Source: a virus
Reading direction: 5' to 3' (one strand)
Length of the DNA stretch: 64,000 nucleotides
Virus record (IMG/VR): IMGVR_UViG_3300022200_000033
Location: 1-64,000 of that record
The translations under genes were made by a program, and so were the position numbers. Positions 51,778-60,899 of this stretch are shown here, piece after piece. Every line of letters starts with the position of its first letter. Positions within the stretch are counted from its first letter, which is position 1. The notes below the pieces were generated by a model that searched no databases, had not been told where the DNA came from, and worked only from the letters and a program-made list of their open reading frames with translations.

Positions 51778-52788
51778 TCAAAGTAGTCCTGAGATTCGTG
51801 ATATTTGTTCGGCAACATCTCTTTCTCTTGTCACTAATGGAGTATCGTAGGCGATGGAGATCCAGCTCTTCTGCGATAGCAGCGACCTTCCTGTCCATGT
51901 AATGCCATCGGTGGAGGAGGCGGCAGTGGATGAGTTATATGCCACAGCAACAAACGTGCCATTGCCATAGGCGACGGAGCGCCAAGAAATACCTATTGGC
52001 ATTGCCGCAAGGGTCCATGTAATGCCATCGGTGGAGGAGGTGGCTGCGGTTGTGAAAGATGCCACAGCAACAAACTTGCCATTGCCATAAGTGATGGATC
52101 TCCACTGCGCATACGCTGGCAGTTCCACAGAGGTCCATGTAATGCCATTGGTGGAGGTGGCTGCGGTTGTGTTGTTATGTATCACAGCAACAAACTTGCC
52201 ATTGCCATAAGCGACGGAGCGGTATCTACCAGTCAATGGCATTGTCCTTTGTGTCCATGTAATGCCATTGGTGGAGGTGGCGACTTGGATGGCGGCTGTG
52301 TTATATGCCACAGCAACAAACGTGCCATTGCCATAAGTGACGTCTTCCCAGTTAGCGTTAGCATTGGGCAAAGTACCTTGTATCCATGTAATGCCATCGG
52401 TGGAGGCGGCGGCTACTTGGGAGCTTCTTGCCACAGCAACAAACGTGCCATTGCCATGGGTGACTGCGTCCCAACCAGCAGCCACAGGAAGTGTTCTTTG
52501 TATCCATGTAATGCCATCGGTGGAGGAGGCGGCTACTTGGGCACTAGATCCAGAAAGGTAGTCTGACACGGCAACAAAGGCACCATTGCCATCATGGGTG
52601 ATGTCGCGCCAGAACGCAGACACAGGCATTGTCCTAGCGGTCCAAGTAATTCCATCGGTTGAGTATGCGGCTTCTTGGGAATTAATTGCCACAGCTAAGT
52701 ATGTTGCTTCATTTATTTCTATATCTGTAGTTATATTATTAGCCGATAAACTATAAAACTTGTCAAACTTTGTTCTCTCAATACCCAT
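51778..52788 (-). CDS. Seven-repeat beta-propeller protein, third of a tandem set
   Basis: The 336-residue protein has seven copies of a roughly 40-residue unit with STDGITW or STNGITW, then a GNG-FVAV strand (such as YGNGTFVAVAYN). Seven units suggest a seven-bladed propeller. Unlike the two upstream paralogues it lacks the NITVTNRSS-type N-terminal domain and their C-terminal cap, starting instead MGIERTKFDKFYSLSAN. The DNA repeats are nearly identical. Likely a receptor-binding or fibre-tip protein. Confidence 0.75.
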   Translation of the reverse strand: MGIERTKFDKFYSLSANNITTDIEINEATYLAVAINSQEAAYSTDGITWTARTMPVSAFWRDITHDGNGAFVAVSDYLSGSSAQVAASSTDGITWIQRTLPVAAGWDAVTHGNGTFVAVARSSQVAAASTDGITWIQGTLPNANANWEDVTYGNGTFVAVAYNTAAIQVATSTNGITWTQRTMPLTGRYRSVAYGNGKFVAVIHNNTTAATSTNGITWTSVELPAYAQWRSITYGNGKFVAVASFTTAATSSTDGITWTLAAMPIGISWRSVAYGNGTFVAVAYNSSTAASSTDGITWTGRSLLSQKSWISIAYDTPLVTRERDVAEQISRISGLL

Positions 52789-53760
52789 TAAATTTCTCCT
52801 CCAAAGGCATGGAATGTAGATGCTCCATTAGTTGATTTAATTCTAAGTGTGTTATTTTCTTCCATTGTGTACCCGCCTTTAATCGTAATTGTTTCGTTTC
52901 CAAGAATGTCGTGGGACTTGAATAAGTAGTCCTCTGATGGAATTGCTGGGGATATATCTGGATTACCTATACTGACGGTAGTCCACTTATTACTCATAGA
53001 AATTGTCCCTTGTGTCCATGTAATGGCATCGGTGGAGGAGGCGTAGTATTGGGTGTTATATCCCACAGCAACAAACATGCCATTGCCATAAGTGACGGCA
53101 TTCCAACTACCACCAGGAGGAAGTGTTCTTTGTATCCACGTTACACCATCAGTGGAGGTTTGGGCTGTTGTGTAAGCGTTATATGACATGGCAACAAAGG
53201 TGCCATTGCCAAAAGTCATGCGTACCGTTCCGGCATTAACGGGATAGGTTGCCATTGTCCATGTAATGCCATCGGTGGAGGTGGCCGCTGCTTGGGAGTT
53301 TTTTGCCACAGTAACAAACGTGCCATTGCCATAGGCGACAGTCGTCCAATTCCGTGACTGTGGCGTTGAACTTCCTGTCCATGTAACACCATCAGTGGAA
53401 GATGCGACGGTGCCGTACGTCACGGACACAGCAACAAACGTGCCATTACCATAAGTGACGGCTTCCCACGGACGACTTATTGGCATTGTCCCTTGTGTCC
53501 ATGTAATGCCATCGGTGGTGGTGGCGGAGTATTGGGAGTTGTATGCCGCAGAAACAAATATGCCATTGCCATGGGTGATGCTGCGCCAAATTGCACTCAC
53601 TGGCATCTGCCCTTGTATCCATGTAATGCCATCGGTGGAGGTGGTGGATACTTGGGAGCCGTATGCCACAGCAACAAAGGTGTCGTTGCCATAAGTGGAG
53701 GCGTACCAATAGTTACTCAAAGGCAAGGTTTTTGTCGTCCACACTATGTTATCGGTGGAA
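51830..53760 (-). repeat. DNA repeats of propeller genes
   Basis: A unit of about 115-125 bases recurs through both shorter propeller genes, with blocks such as CCATGTAATGCCATCGGTGG and CAACAAACGTGCCATTGCCA nearly unchanged. The conservation is at DNA level as well as protein level, and the stretch is more GC-rich than its surroundings. Such arrays can recombine to change or shuffle blades. Confidence 0.8.
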
Positions 53761-53981
53761 AAAGAGTACTGTGTGCTGTTACGCGCAAGGACAACATATG
53801 TAGGAGTAGCAACAGGAACAAAAGCACTATCATTAATAGCAATATCAAATGTGTCTGCTGTTGAAGATGTGTTGGTTACATTGATTGCCCTGACTACCGT
53901 GGCAGAACCAGAGGGTACAGAATAAAGATTCTCTTCATTTCCATCATTAGCACTCTGTCCTAATATCTTATATTCTGTCAT
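52788..53981 (-). CDS. Seven-repeat beta-propeller protein, second of a tandem set
   Basis: The 397-residue protein has an N-terminal beta-domain (residues 1-60, VVRAINVTNTSSTADTFDIA), seven propeller units with STDGITW/STDGVTW variants, and a C-terminal domain ending GASTFHAFGGEI. The N- and C-terminal parts resemble those of the upstream 429-residue paralogue, so they probably serve attachment while the blades bind ligands. Its ATG overlaps the previous stop (ATGA). Confidence 0.75.
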   Translation of the reverse strand: MTEYKILGQSANDGNEENLYSVPSGSATVVRAINVTNTSSTADTFDIAINDSAFVPVATPTYVVLARNSTQYSFSTDNIVWTTKTLPLSNYWYASTYGNDTFVAVAYGSQVSTTSTDGITWIQGQMPVSAIWRSITHGNGIFVSAAYNSQYSATTTDGITWTQGTMPISRPWEAVTYGNGTFVAVSVTYGTVASSTDGVTWTGSSTPQSRNWTTVAYGNGTFVTVAKNSQAAATSTDGITWTMATYPVNAGTVRMTFGNGTFVAMSYNAYTTAQTSTDGVTWIQRTLPPGGSWNAVTYGNGMFVAVGYNTQYYASSTDAITWTQGTISMSNKWTTVSIGNPDISPAIPSEDYLFKSHDILGNETITIKGGYTMEENNTLRIKSTNGASTFHAFGGEI

Positions 53982-55249
53982 GATAGTTCAACTCCGTAGG
54001 TAGAAAATGTTATATTGCCCCCGCTATTATCCTTTGCCACAATGGAGGCAGATGCAGAAAGAACAATTCCTGGTTCAAGAATTTGTGTTTCATTTTGTGA
54101 AATTAGGGAAGATTTGTATAGGTTGTTAAGGGAAGGGGAAGAGTATGGTTGAATATCTTCTCCATAGGCAGAATCTACCCAAACCTCACTTGAAGGCATT
54201 GTTCTAGCAGTCCACGTTATACCGTCTGTTGAGGATGCTGATGTAAACGAAGTTATGGAAGAAGCAACAAAAATACCGTTACCATATGTGATCGATTTCC
54301 AAAAATTAGTTGATGGAAGGGTGCTAGCAGTCCAAGTAGTTCCATTGGTTGAGTATGCGGCGGCGGCGGATATGTATCCTGCTACAGCAACAAAGGTGTT
54401 ATTACCATAAGTGACATCTTCCCAAGACTGACTTGATGGCAATAATCTAGCCGTCCACGATATTCCATTTGTGGAACTTGCTGCGGCGTTGTCAGACCAG
54501 CCATATCCCCCAGAACCTGCAATAGCAACAAATACTCCACCTCCATAACTTATAGAGGACCAAGGGTTCATGCTTGGAAGACTAGATAGGGTCCAAGATA
54601 TTCCATTTGTAGAATAGGCAGAGTCATTAAAACTATAACCTCCATCATTATAATATCTAGGAATAACTACGAAGACTCCACCTCCATATGTAACAGATCC
54701 CCAATACTTACTACCCGCAGCAATTGATGTAGATGTCCAAGTTATTCCATCTGTTGAATATGCTGCATCTGGAATAGAATATCCAGTAGCAACAGCAACA
54801 AACTTTCCATCACCGTAGGTTATATCGATCCACCAACTAGAACTAGACATTGTTCTAGGTGTCCATGCTATTCCATCTGTAGATGACGCTGCTGACGTAC
54901 TTTGCTCTGCAATGGCAGAAAATATTCCATTACCATAGGAAACATGCCAGTCAGAATTTGATGGCATCGTGCTAGCGGTCCAAGTAGTTCCATCGGTTGA
55001 GTATGCGGCAGCGGTTTCACCAGAAACAATAACAAAAGTAGGAGATAAGATCTCAACATCGTCCAAATCACTTTGCTGTGTAACTCCACTCTCATAAACA
55101 TTGATATCAAAGGTTGCAGATGAAGATGATCTATTTGTTACCGTGATATTTGAAACTAAAGATTGTGTATCTGCGGGGGCGACGTAAAGAAGTTTTTCTT
55201 TATCATCAGCAGGAGCAATTGCACCTAGTCTTTTATATGATTCAGGCAT
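53978..55249 (-). CDS. Seven-repeat beta-propeller protein, first of a tandem set
   Basis: The protein has about 423 residues. It begins MPESYKRLGAIAPADDKEKL, followed by a beta-domain with SLVSNITVTNRSSSSATFDI, seven units with STDGITW/STNGISW motifs, and a C-terminal cap (NSGGNITFSTYGVELS). The units differ more from one another than in the two downstream genes, and the DNA is less GC-rich, so this copy may be the older form. ATG 55249 is six bases after TATAAT. Confidence 0.75.
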   Translation of the reverse strand: MPESYKRLGAIAPADDKEKLLYVAPADTQSLVSNITVTNRSSSSATFDINVYESGVTQQSDLDDVEILSPTFVIVSGETAAAYSTDGTTWTASTMPSNSDWHVSYGNGIFSAIAEQSTSAASSTDGIAWTPRTMSSSSWWIDITYGDGKFVAVATGYSIPDAAYSTDGITWTSTSIAAGSKYWGSVTYGGGVFVVIPRYYNDGGYSFNDSAYSTNGISWTLSSLPSMNPWSSISYGGGVFVAIAGSGGYGWSDNAAASSTNGISWTARLLPSSQSWEDVTYGNNTFVAVAGYISAAAAYSTNGTTWTASTLPSTNFWKSITYGNGIFVASSITSFTSASSTDGITWTARTMPSSEVWVDSAYGEDIQPYSSPSLNNLYKSSLISQNETQILEPGIVLSASASIVAKDNSGGNITFSTYGVELS

Positions 55250-55255
55250 AATTCT

Positions 55256-55261
55256 ATTATA
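55256..55261 (-). promoter_or_regulatory. Leaderless -10 (TATAAT-N6-ATG) at propeller operon
   Basis: GTG-TATAAT is followed by AGAATT and ATG at 55249. The box overlaps the stop codon of the 921-residue gene. It would drive all three propeller genes. Confidence 0.6.
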
Positions 55262-58022
55262 CACCACCTAGGATAAACATGGGGTGAATTGTTGGCTGTA
55301 CCGCCGAAGTTGCTACATCAACATAAGCAGTTGTTGCGATTTGTGTTGAATTTGTTCCTGCTGATGCTGTAGGAGCAGTTGGTGTTCCAGTAAATGTTGG
55401 AGATGCAAGTGATGCCTTGGCAGCAAGGTTGGCAGTGGTAGGGATCTCATATCCACCAGCAAGGGTGATTGCAAGAGTTCCAGATGAAGTTATTGGGCCA
55501 CCAGATATAGAAAGACCTGTTGGTACTGATGCATTTACTGAAGTTACTGTTCCTGTAGTAGTCGAATACCCCTGAGACTTTACATAAGCAGTTGTTGCAA
55601 TTTGAGTAGTATTAGTTGCTGCTGAAGCAGTGGGGGCAGTAGGAGTACCAGTAAGTGTTGGGCTTTCTAGTGGAGCCTTTTGCCCTAGTGATGTAGATAT
55701 GGTAGTTGCAAAGTTTGGATCATCACCCAATGCTGCAGCAAGTTCATTAAGTGTATCTAGGGTTCCTGGAGCAGAATCAACTAGAGCAGCGGTTTCAGCC
55801 TTCACAAAAGCTGTAGTGGCAATTTGTATTGTATTAGTTCCTAGTGCAGCTGTTGGAGCGGCTGGAGTTCCTGTAAGTGTGGGAGAGGCAAGTGGGGCTT
55901 TTGTAGACAAGTCAGTGGTTAAGTCAGTAATTTGTGATTGAGATAAAGTAAGTGCATCAGCCTGACCAGATGCGTGAGACGCTGCGTGAGCAGTGGGGGT
56001 ACGAGAATCTGACAAACGGGAATCTGCAGTAACAACAGCAGTTCCTGTAATTGCTGACGGTGAAATACCAGTATCAGGGGCAGCACCAATATCACTAGGG
56101 GTCAATACATCTGAACCACCAGTAGCGTGTGAACTTTTATGTGAGGTTGGTGTTCTGGAGTTAGTCAACCTACTATCGCTATCTATAACAGCGGTACCAG
56201 ATATTTTTGATGGGTCAATTGCTGCAGTAGCGTTAATGTCAGCATTAACTATTGTACCGTCAACAATTTTTGCTGAAGTAACGGAATTATCTGTGGGTGT
56301 TCGATTGTCTGAAAGACGAGAATCACTTGTGTAGATCAAATTTGCTGTATTGGTAATTCCGTGAACTGATGTAGTTGCTGATGTATGTGAGTTTAGCGTT
56401 GTTGTGTCAGCCTTGGCTCCAATCTGAGAGGCAACAGTAGTAGCAAAGTTAGCATCATCTCCTAGAGCTGCAGCAAGCTCATTAAGAGTATTTAGTGCTT
56501 CTGGTGATGAATCTACTAAATTACTAACTGCAGTATCAGTATATGAATTTGAATTAGATTCTGCTGTTGCTGCAGAACCTGCTGGATCGTAATTCACAGC
56601 AAGGCCATCGGAATAAGAGTTAGCTGCACTCTCTGCAGAGTCAGCAGCGGAATCTGCATAAGTTTTAGTCGCAAGATCTGCCGTGTTTGCTATTCCATGA
56701 ACACTTGTTGTAGCGTTTTCGTGATCTGTTAAATCAGAAGCGACTGCTGAGGCAGAGCCAGAAGAATCGTAGTTGCTTGCAAGGCTGTCAGAATAAGTAT
56801 TAGCAGTAGATACTGCATCTGATTCGGCAGTATCTACATATGATGTAGTGGCAAGTAGAGAGGTATCTGAAATTCCATGAACACTGGTCGTGTCTAGATT
56901 ATGAGTAGAAACTTCACTAGATGCTGTACCCGCTGCATCATAATTAGATGCAAGGCTATCTGCATAGGAATTAGAAGAAGATACTGCATCTGACTCAGCG
57001 GTGTCTACATAAGAAATCGTAGCAAGAAGAGATGTATCTGCTATTCCGTGAACTGATGTAGTATCAGAATTGTGTGTAGAAATTTCTGTATCTGTGTAAG
57101 AGTTAGCATTGCCCTCTGCTGTTGCCGAACTGCCAGATGGGTCGTAATTAGGGGAAAGACCGTCAGAATAAGAGTTGGCAGATGTCACTGCATCAGACTC
57201 AGCTGAATCAACGTATGAAATAGTAGCAAGTAAAGATGTATCAGAAATACCGTGAACATTTGTAGTTGCTGATTCATGACTTGTAAGATCTGCATCATTT
57301 GCTTTAGTTGCAATGCTGTTAGTAACTGTAGTAGCAAAATTTGGATCGTCTCCAAGTGCCGCCGCTAATTCATTAAGGGTATCAAGTGTTAATGGAGCAG
57401 AGTCTATTAAGTTTGCTGCTGCGGTAGTAGCAGCATTATCTGCATAGGTTTTAGTAGCAAGAGCAGAAGTGTCTGCGATCCCATGTACATTTGTAGTATC
57501 AGCGTTGTGGGTAGATAAAGATGAATCAGAATAACTTTCTGCATTTGACTGCGCTGTTGCAGATGATCCCGCTGGGTCATAATTAGAGGCAAGTCCATCA
57601 GCGTAGGATTCTGCTGCTGTTTGGGCTGCTGAGGCTAAACCAATAGCATCATAACTAGATGCAGCATTAGCCTGAGTCAAGTAAGTTGAGGAGGCAGTTG
57701 ATACATCAAGTTTATCTGCCAAAGAATTTGTAATTGTTGATGCAAAATTTTCGTCATCACCTAAAGCTGCTGCCAACTCGTTTAATGTGTCTAATAGTGC
57801 TGGAGCTCCATCAAGAACTGATGAAACTGAAGAGTCAATAGCACTTTGAATTTCAGCTGGAGTTAAATTAATATATAAAAGATTTGACCAAGTTGAAGAA
57901 CCATCTCCAATCTTTATTTTTTCTAAATCTGTTGATATAGCAAGTTCTCCTGATGCAAGCACTGGATTTGCTGAAGACCACTGTGAAGAGGTTCCTCTTC
58001 TTATTTGAATTAAAGTTGCCAT
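55257..58022 (-). CDS. Large repetitive tail fibre
   Basis: The 921-residue protein opens with MATLIQIRRGTSSQWSSANP and LASGELAISTDLEKIKIGDG, the attachment domain found at the start of many phage fibres. Six TT-VHGI repeats (such as TTNVHGIADTS), four copies of LNELAAALGDD with NFA, and C-terminal TPTAPTASAGTNSTQIATTA units follow. Composition is Ser/Thr/Ala/Asp. It should form a long trimeric shaft. Has AAAGGAG and an extended -10. Confidence 0.82.
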   Translation of the reverse strand: MATLIQIRRGTSSQWSSANPVLASGELAISTDLEKIKIGDGSSTWSNLLYINLTPAEIQSAIDSSVSSVLDGAPALLDTLNELAAALGDDENFASTITNSLADKLDVSTASSTYLTQANAASSYDAIGLASAAQTAAESYADGLASNYDPAGSSATAQSNAESYSDSSLSTHNADTTNVHGIADTSALATKTYADNAATTAAANLIDSAPLTLDTLNELAAALGDDPNFATTVTNSIATKANDADLTSHESATTNVHGISDTSLLATISYVDSAESDAVTSANSYSDGLSPNYDPSGSSATAEGNANSYTDTEISTHNSDTTSVHGIADTSLLATISYVDTAESDAVSSSNSYADSLASNYDAAGTASSEVSTHNLDTTSVHGISDTSLLATTSYVDTAESDAVSTANTYSDSLASNYDSSGSASAVASDLTDHENATTSVHGIANTADLATKTYADSAADSAESAANSYSDGLAVNYDPAGSAATAESNSNSYTDTAVSNLVDSSPEALNTLNELAAALGDDANFATTVASQIGAKADTTTLNSHTSATTSVHGITNTANLIYTSDSRLSDNRTPTDNSVTSAKIVDGTIVNADINATAAIDPSKISGTAVIDSDSRLTNSRTPTSHKSSHATGGSDVLTPSDIGAAPDTGISPSAITGTAVVTADSRLSDSRTPTAHAASHASGQADALTLSQSQITDLTTDLSTKAPLASPTLTGTPAAPTAALGTNTIQIATTAFVKAETAALVDSAPGTLDTLNELAAALGDDPNFATTISTSLGQKAPLESPTLTGTPTAPTASAATNTTQIATTAYVKSQGYSTTTGTVTSVNASVPTGLSISGGPITSSGTLAITLAGGYEIPTTANLAAKASLASPTFTGTPTAPTASAGTNSTQIATTAYVDVATSAVQPTIHPMFILGGV

Positions 58023-58039
58023 CTATTATCTCCTTTTAA

Positions 58040-58045
58040 ATTATA
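58040..58045 (-). promoter_or_regulatory. Extended -10 (TGA TATAAT) 17 bases before ATG
   Basis: TGATATAAT precedes AAAAGGAG and the ATG of the 921-residue fibre gene. Confidence 0.55.
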
Positions 58046-58055
58046 TCATAAACTA

Positions 58056-58427
58056 TTAATAAGACCCTCCATCATAATTACCAACAAATACTGTTTCTGA
58101 TGGAGAACCTCCATCTATAGAATTGTCAAATACCGTTGTGTTATATGATCCCCCATCAAGTGTGGGAACATCTGAAAAATATGAAAACTCTTTCCAAATT
58201 GAATTAAAATAAATTGCTGTTTTTCCGTTGCTTGTATTATAAAAAAGTTGTCCGTTTGATGCAGAGCTTGGATATTCTGAACCATTTTCAACAATAGTTG
58301 CTGATGAAAGACCATCAACATACTCCTTGGTCGCAAGGTGCTGTGGCAATGTGGGGTTTGCAGCCGTTACATTTCCAGTAAACGTTGCTGCAATTGCCTG
58401 AATTGTTGTTAAAAATCTTTTAGCCAT
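58056..58427 (-). CDS. Short fibre protein with DGGS repeats
   Basis: The 123-residue protein begins MAKRFLTTIQAIAATFTGNV, like the start of the upstream 538-residue fibre, then PTLPQHLATKEYVDGL, a common fibre attachment motif. It ends with three DGGSY/DGGSP units (LDGGSYNTTVFDNSIDGGSP) that look like a repetitive tip or adaptor. Probably a small spike or a chaperone-like part of the fibre block. Confidence 0.65.
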   Translation of the reverse strand: MAKRFLTTIQAIAATFTGNVTAANPTLPQHLATKEYVDGLSSATIVENGSEYPSSASNGQLFYNTSNGKTAIYFNSIWKEFSYFSDVPTLDGGSYNTTVFDNSIDGGSPSETVFVGNYDGGSY

Positions 58428-58454
58428 GTTTTTTATAATCCCTTTCTTGATTTT

Positions 58455-58488
58455 GGAGAAGGTAGGATTGTTTTACCCTACCTCCTCC
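58455..58488 (-). terminator. Stable 12-bp hairpin between fibre genes
   Basis: On the minus strand GGAGGAGGTAGG (58477-58488) pairs with CCTACCTTCTCC (58455-58466), one G-U, around a 10-base loop. No U-tract follows (AAAATCAAG), so RNA processing or stability is more likely than termination. The inner GGTAGG/CCTACC also closes the RNA before dnaE. Confidence 0.55.
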
Positions 58489-58496
58489 TAATCAAA

Positions 58497-60113
58497 TTAT
58501 CCTACAATAACTACACGATATGCATTTGCACTTGGTGCAGAAGCAAATGATACGGTTACTGTATCAGCATCTGTTCTAACAACGTCACACTCTACTGTTT
58601 CCTTTGTTGCATTATCATGAACGCTTACAACAACGTCTAGAGTATTTAGGTTATGAGAAAGTGCAAATGATAGATTAGATCCATTTCCTACACTGGCTGA
58701 TACCTTATGAGTAACACCAACAAGCTCTGCTTGAATGGATGATATGTCTGATGCATTTGTTGATACATCTCCTTCAACAGTTGTCAATCTTGAGTCAAGA
58801 CCTGAGATATTGGAGGCATTTGTAGAAGTATCCCCCTCGTTGGTTGTGACTCTTGAATCAAGAGCTGAAATGTCAGATGCATTTGTTGAGATATTTCCTG
58901 TATTTGTTGAAATATCGCCCTCAGCAGTGGTTAGTCTTGAATCTAGTCCACTTATATCTGATGAATTTGTGGATACATCTGACTGAAGTGTTGAGATGTC
59001 TCCTTCATTTGTAGTTACCCTTGAATCAAGAGCACTGATATCTTCTGCGCTTCCAACTGTTAGATAAGATGTTCCGTCTTCTGTGTACTGCCACTTATCA
59101 GATGTTTCGTTCCATCTAATTGCTACATTTGCAGAAGTTCCTCTTTCAACCTCAACTCCAGCATTTGCAGCTGGGGTTCCAGTTACACCAGAGTTTAAGG
59201 TAACAATATTGTCTTCAACGAGGAGCTCTGTTGTGTTTAATGTTGTAGTAGTACCATTTATAGTAAGATCTCCAGTAACAACAAGGTCATTGTTAACCGT
59301 TAAGTTATTACCAATAACAACATCGTCTGGAAGTCCAATTGTTACTGCTCCGACAGAGGCTGAAACCTCTACCTCATTTGCTGTGCCAGTAAGAGAAGAA
59401 ACTGCAGAATTAGAATCAATTGTTAAAGCTAGACTGATGTCTGAAGTTCCATCAAAAGATGCTGATGCTGTCGCATCACCTGTAATGCTAATAGTTCTTG
59501 CTGTTTGTAGTGCAGTTGCTGTATCTGCATTACCTGTTAAATCACCAGTTACATCTACAGAAATAGATGCTGGAAGATCTACTGAGACTGCCGCTGATTC
59601 TGATCCAGAACCTGTAACAGTAACGTTGGATGACCCTGCAACGGTAGCTACATAATTTCCAGTAGTATCTGTTCCTAGTGCTACTGAGTTTGCAACCACA
59701 CCGCTAGCAGTTGTTGCTGTAGCAGCATTTCCAGTTGTATTTGCATTGATTGTTGCTGGAAGACTGATGGTGATATCTCCAGTAGACGTATCAACGTCAA
59801 CTTCATCTGTTGTGCCAGTTACACTAAGTACTCCTGTGTTTACGATGGTAAGAATATTGTTCTCATCATCATATGTAAGACTTACTCCATTTCCTGCTGC
59901 GAGTAGATTGTCTATGTAGTCCTCAATTTCTTCTTGAGAACCTCCTACGTTTGCCCACGCTGAACCAGTCCAAACCTTGATTTTTGAATCAACTGTGTCA
60001 TAGTAAACTTGACCAGTGGCTGGTGTGCTTGGTGGCGTAGCAAGATTTTGAATAGCTGCATTTTGTATCTCAAGCTTATTCAAATCAATTGGTGTTAAAA
60101 ATTTTCTAGCCAT
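58497..60113 (-). CDS. Tail fibre with coiled repeats
   Basis: The 538-residue protein opens with MARKFLTPIDLNKLEIQNAA and has ATGQVYYDTVDSKIKVWTGS, another fibre attachment motif. The middle is beta-helix-like (LPASISVDVTGDLTGNADTA). Four coiled-coil repeats carry LDSR-TT and NASNIS/NASDIS units, and a C-terminal domain begins VSASVGNGSNLSFALSHNLN. Good ribosome site AAGGAG. Probably a trimeric side fibre. Confidence 0.8.
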   Translation of the reverse strand: MARKFLTPIDLNKLEIQNAAIQNLATPPSTPATGQVYYDTVDSKIKVWTGSAWANVGGSQEEIEDYIDNLLAAGNGVSLTYDDENNILTIVNTGVLSVTGTTDEVDVDTSTGDITISLPATINANTTGNAATATTASGVVANSVALGTDTTGNYVATVAGSSNVTVTGSGSESAAVSVDLPASISVDVTGDLTGNADTATALQTARTISITGDATASASFDGTSDISLALTIDSNSAVSSLTGTANEVEVSASVGAVTIGLPDDVVIGNNLTVNNDLVVTGDLTINGTTTTLNTTELLVEDNIVTLNSGVTGTPAANAGVEVERGTSANVAIRWNETSDKWQYTEDGTSYLTVGSAEDISALDSRVTTNEGDISTLQSDVSTNSSDISGLDSRLTTAEGDISTNTGNISTNASDISALDSRVTTNEGDTSTNASNISGLDSRLTTVEGDVSTNASDISSIQAELVGVTHKVSASVGNGSNLSFALSHNLNTLDVVVSVHDNATKETVECDVVRTDADTVTVSFASAPSANAYRVVIVG

Positions 60114-60131
60114 TTTTTATCCTTCTCCTTT

Positions 60132-60416
60132 TCATGATAAATATGCCTTTCCAGCAAATGCCCCTGAGAATGTCGCTATGACTGTATTTTCATCGGGGTA
60201 GGAATAATCTCCTTCAACTACTGATCCAGCTGAATCAACTACGGTAATATTTGGAATAAAACTCAAACCATGAGTTATGTTCCATCTGGCAGATGCAGAT
60301 GCTTGTGTAAATACATATGCCAAGACTTGAGTAACTCCTGAAGCACCTTGCGGTCCTGAAGTTCCAAGCTGTACGGTGGAGCTACTGCCAACAATCTCTA
60401 CTGTTACATTAGCCAT
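60132..60416 (-). CDS. Small structural protein with collagen-like patch
   Basis: The 94-residue protein has a beta N-terminus (NVTVEIVGSSSTVQLG), GPQGASG, and a C-terminal beta domain (WNITHGLSFIPNITVVDSAG). The GPQG patch and the gene order match the 196-residue protein near 47.8 kb. Coupled to the 115-residue gene by TAATG. Likely a fibre or baseplate adaptor. Confidence 0.6.
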   Translation of the reverse strand: MANVTVEIVGSSSTVQLGTSGPQGASGVTQVLAYVFTQASASARWNITHGLSFIPNITVVDSAGSVVEGDYSYPDENTVIATFSGAFAGKAYLS

Positions 60417-60763
60417 TATGTTGTCACCTCTGGGGTAACTATAAACTTGCCTTCAATAACTCTGTAAACTGTGTCATCAGTAACTAACTCAAGGTCATAG
60501 ACATATTCTTTTGCATAAAAGCTTGATGTTTCTTCAGCACTTATTAGAATGTCTATGGTCCCCTCTGATCCACCTAAGGTTATACCACCATTTTCCGTAG
60601 TAATGTTAAGTATTGGAGCGCAAGTTGATTTATGTTTATCTTTTGCCTGCATCCTTGCGGTATACCCTGTTAAGTTAACTGGAACATCATCAATTTTCCA
60701 AGTAAGTGTCTTAGAAAAGGTTGCCCCTTGAGGGCATATTATGTTATATTTTCCAGGTGTCAT
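60416..60763 (-). CDS. Structural protein, BppU/tail-adaptor-like
   Basis: The 115-residue beta-rich protein (YNIICPQGATFSKTLTWKID, VNLTGYTARMQAKD, YVYDLELVTDD) has the pattern of N-terminal domains that attach receptor-binding proteins to a baseplate. It is the first gene of the leftward late region and parallels the 117-residue protein at 48.3 kb. GGAGATT precedes the ATG. Confidence 0.62.
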   Translation of the reverse strand: MTPGKYNIICPQGATFSKTLTWKIDDVPVNLTGYTARMQAKDKHKSTCAPILNITTENGGITLGGSEGTIDILISAEETSSFYAKEYVYDLELVTDDTVYRVIEGKFIVTPEVTT

Positions 60764-60793
60764 TCAACGGTAATCTCCTAATTTAATAACTTG

Positions 60794-60799
60794 ATTATA
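60794..60799 (-). promoter_or_regulatory. Extended -10 (TGA TATAAT) for the leftward fibre region
   Basis: TGATATAAT lies 30 bases before the ATG of the 115-residue gene. It is the first promoter of the leftward late block and is back-to-back with the rightward thyX promoter about 75 bases away. Confidence 0.55.
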
Positions 60800-60871
60800 T
60801 CATGATTTAAATAAACCAATATACAATGATAACGACTCTATAACGATATTTAAGATATTTGATGGTACGAC

Positions 60872-60899
60872 TTGACAAGTATTTTTTATGCTGTACACT
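60872..60899 (+). promoter_or_regulatory. Sigma70-type promoter for thyX
   Basis: TTGACA (60872-60877) and TACACT (60894-60899) are 16 bases apart on the plus strand, pointing to thyX. A leader of about 80 bases follows. Confidence 0.65.

Noticed and set aside
52177-53864. Plus-strand frames opposite the propeller genes
   Set aside because: They repeat a Cys/Gly-rich string that is only the antisense of the blade repeats.
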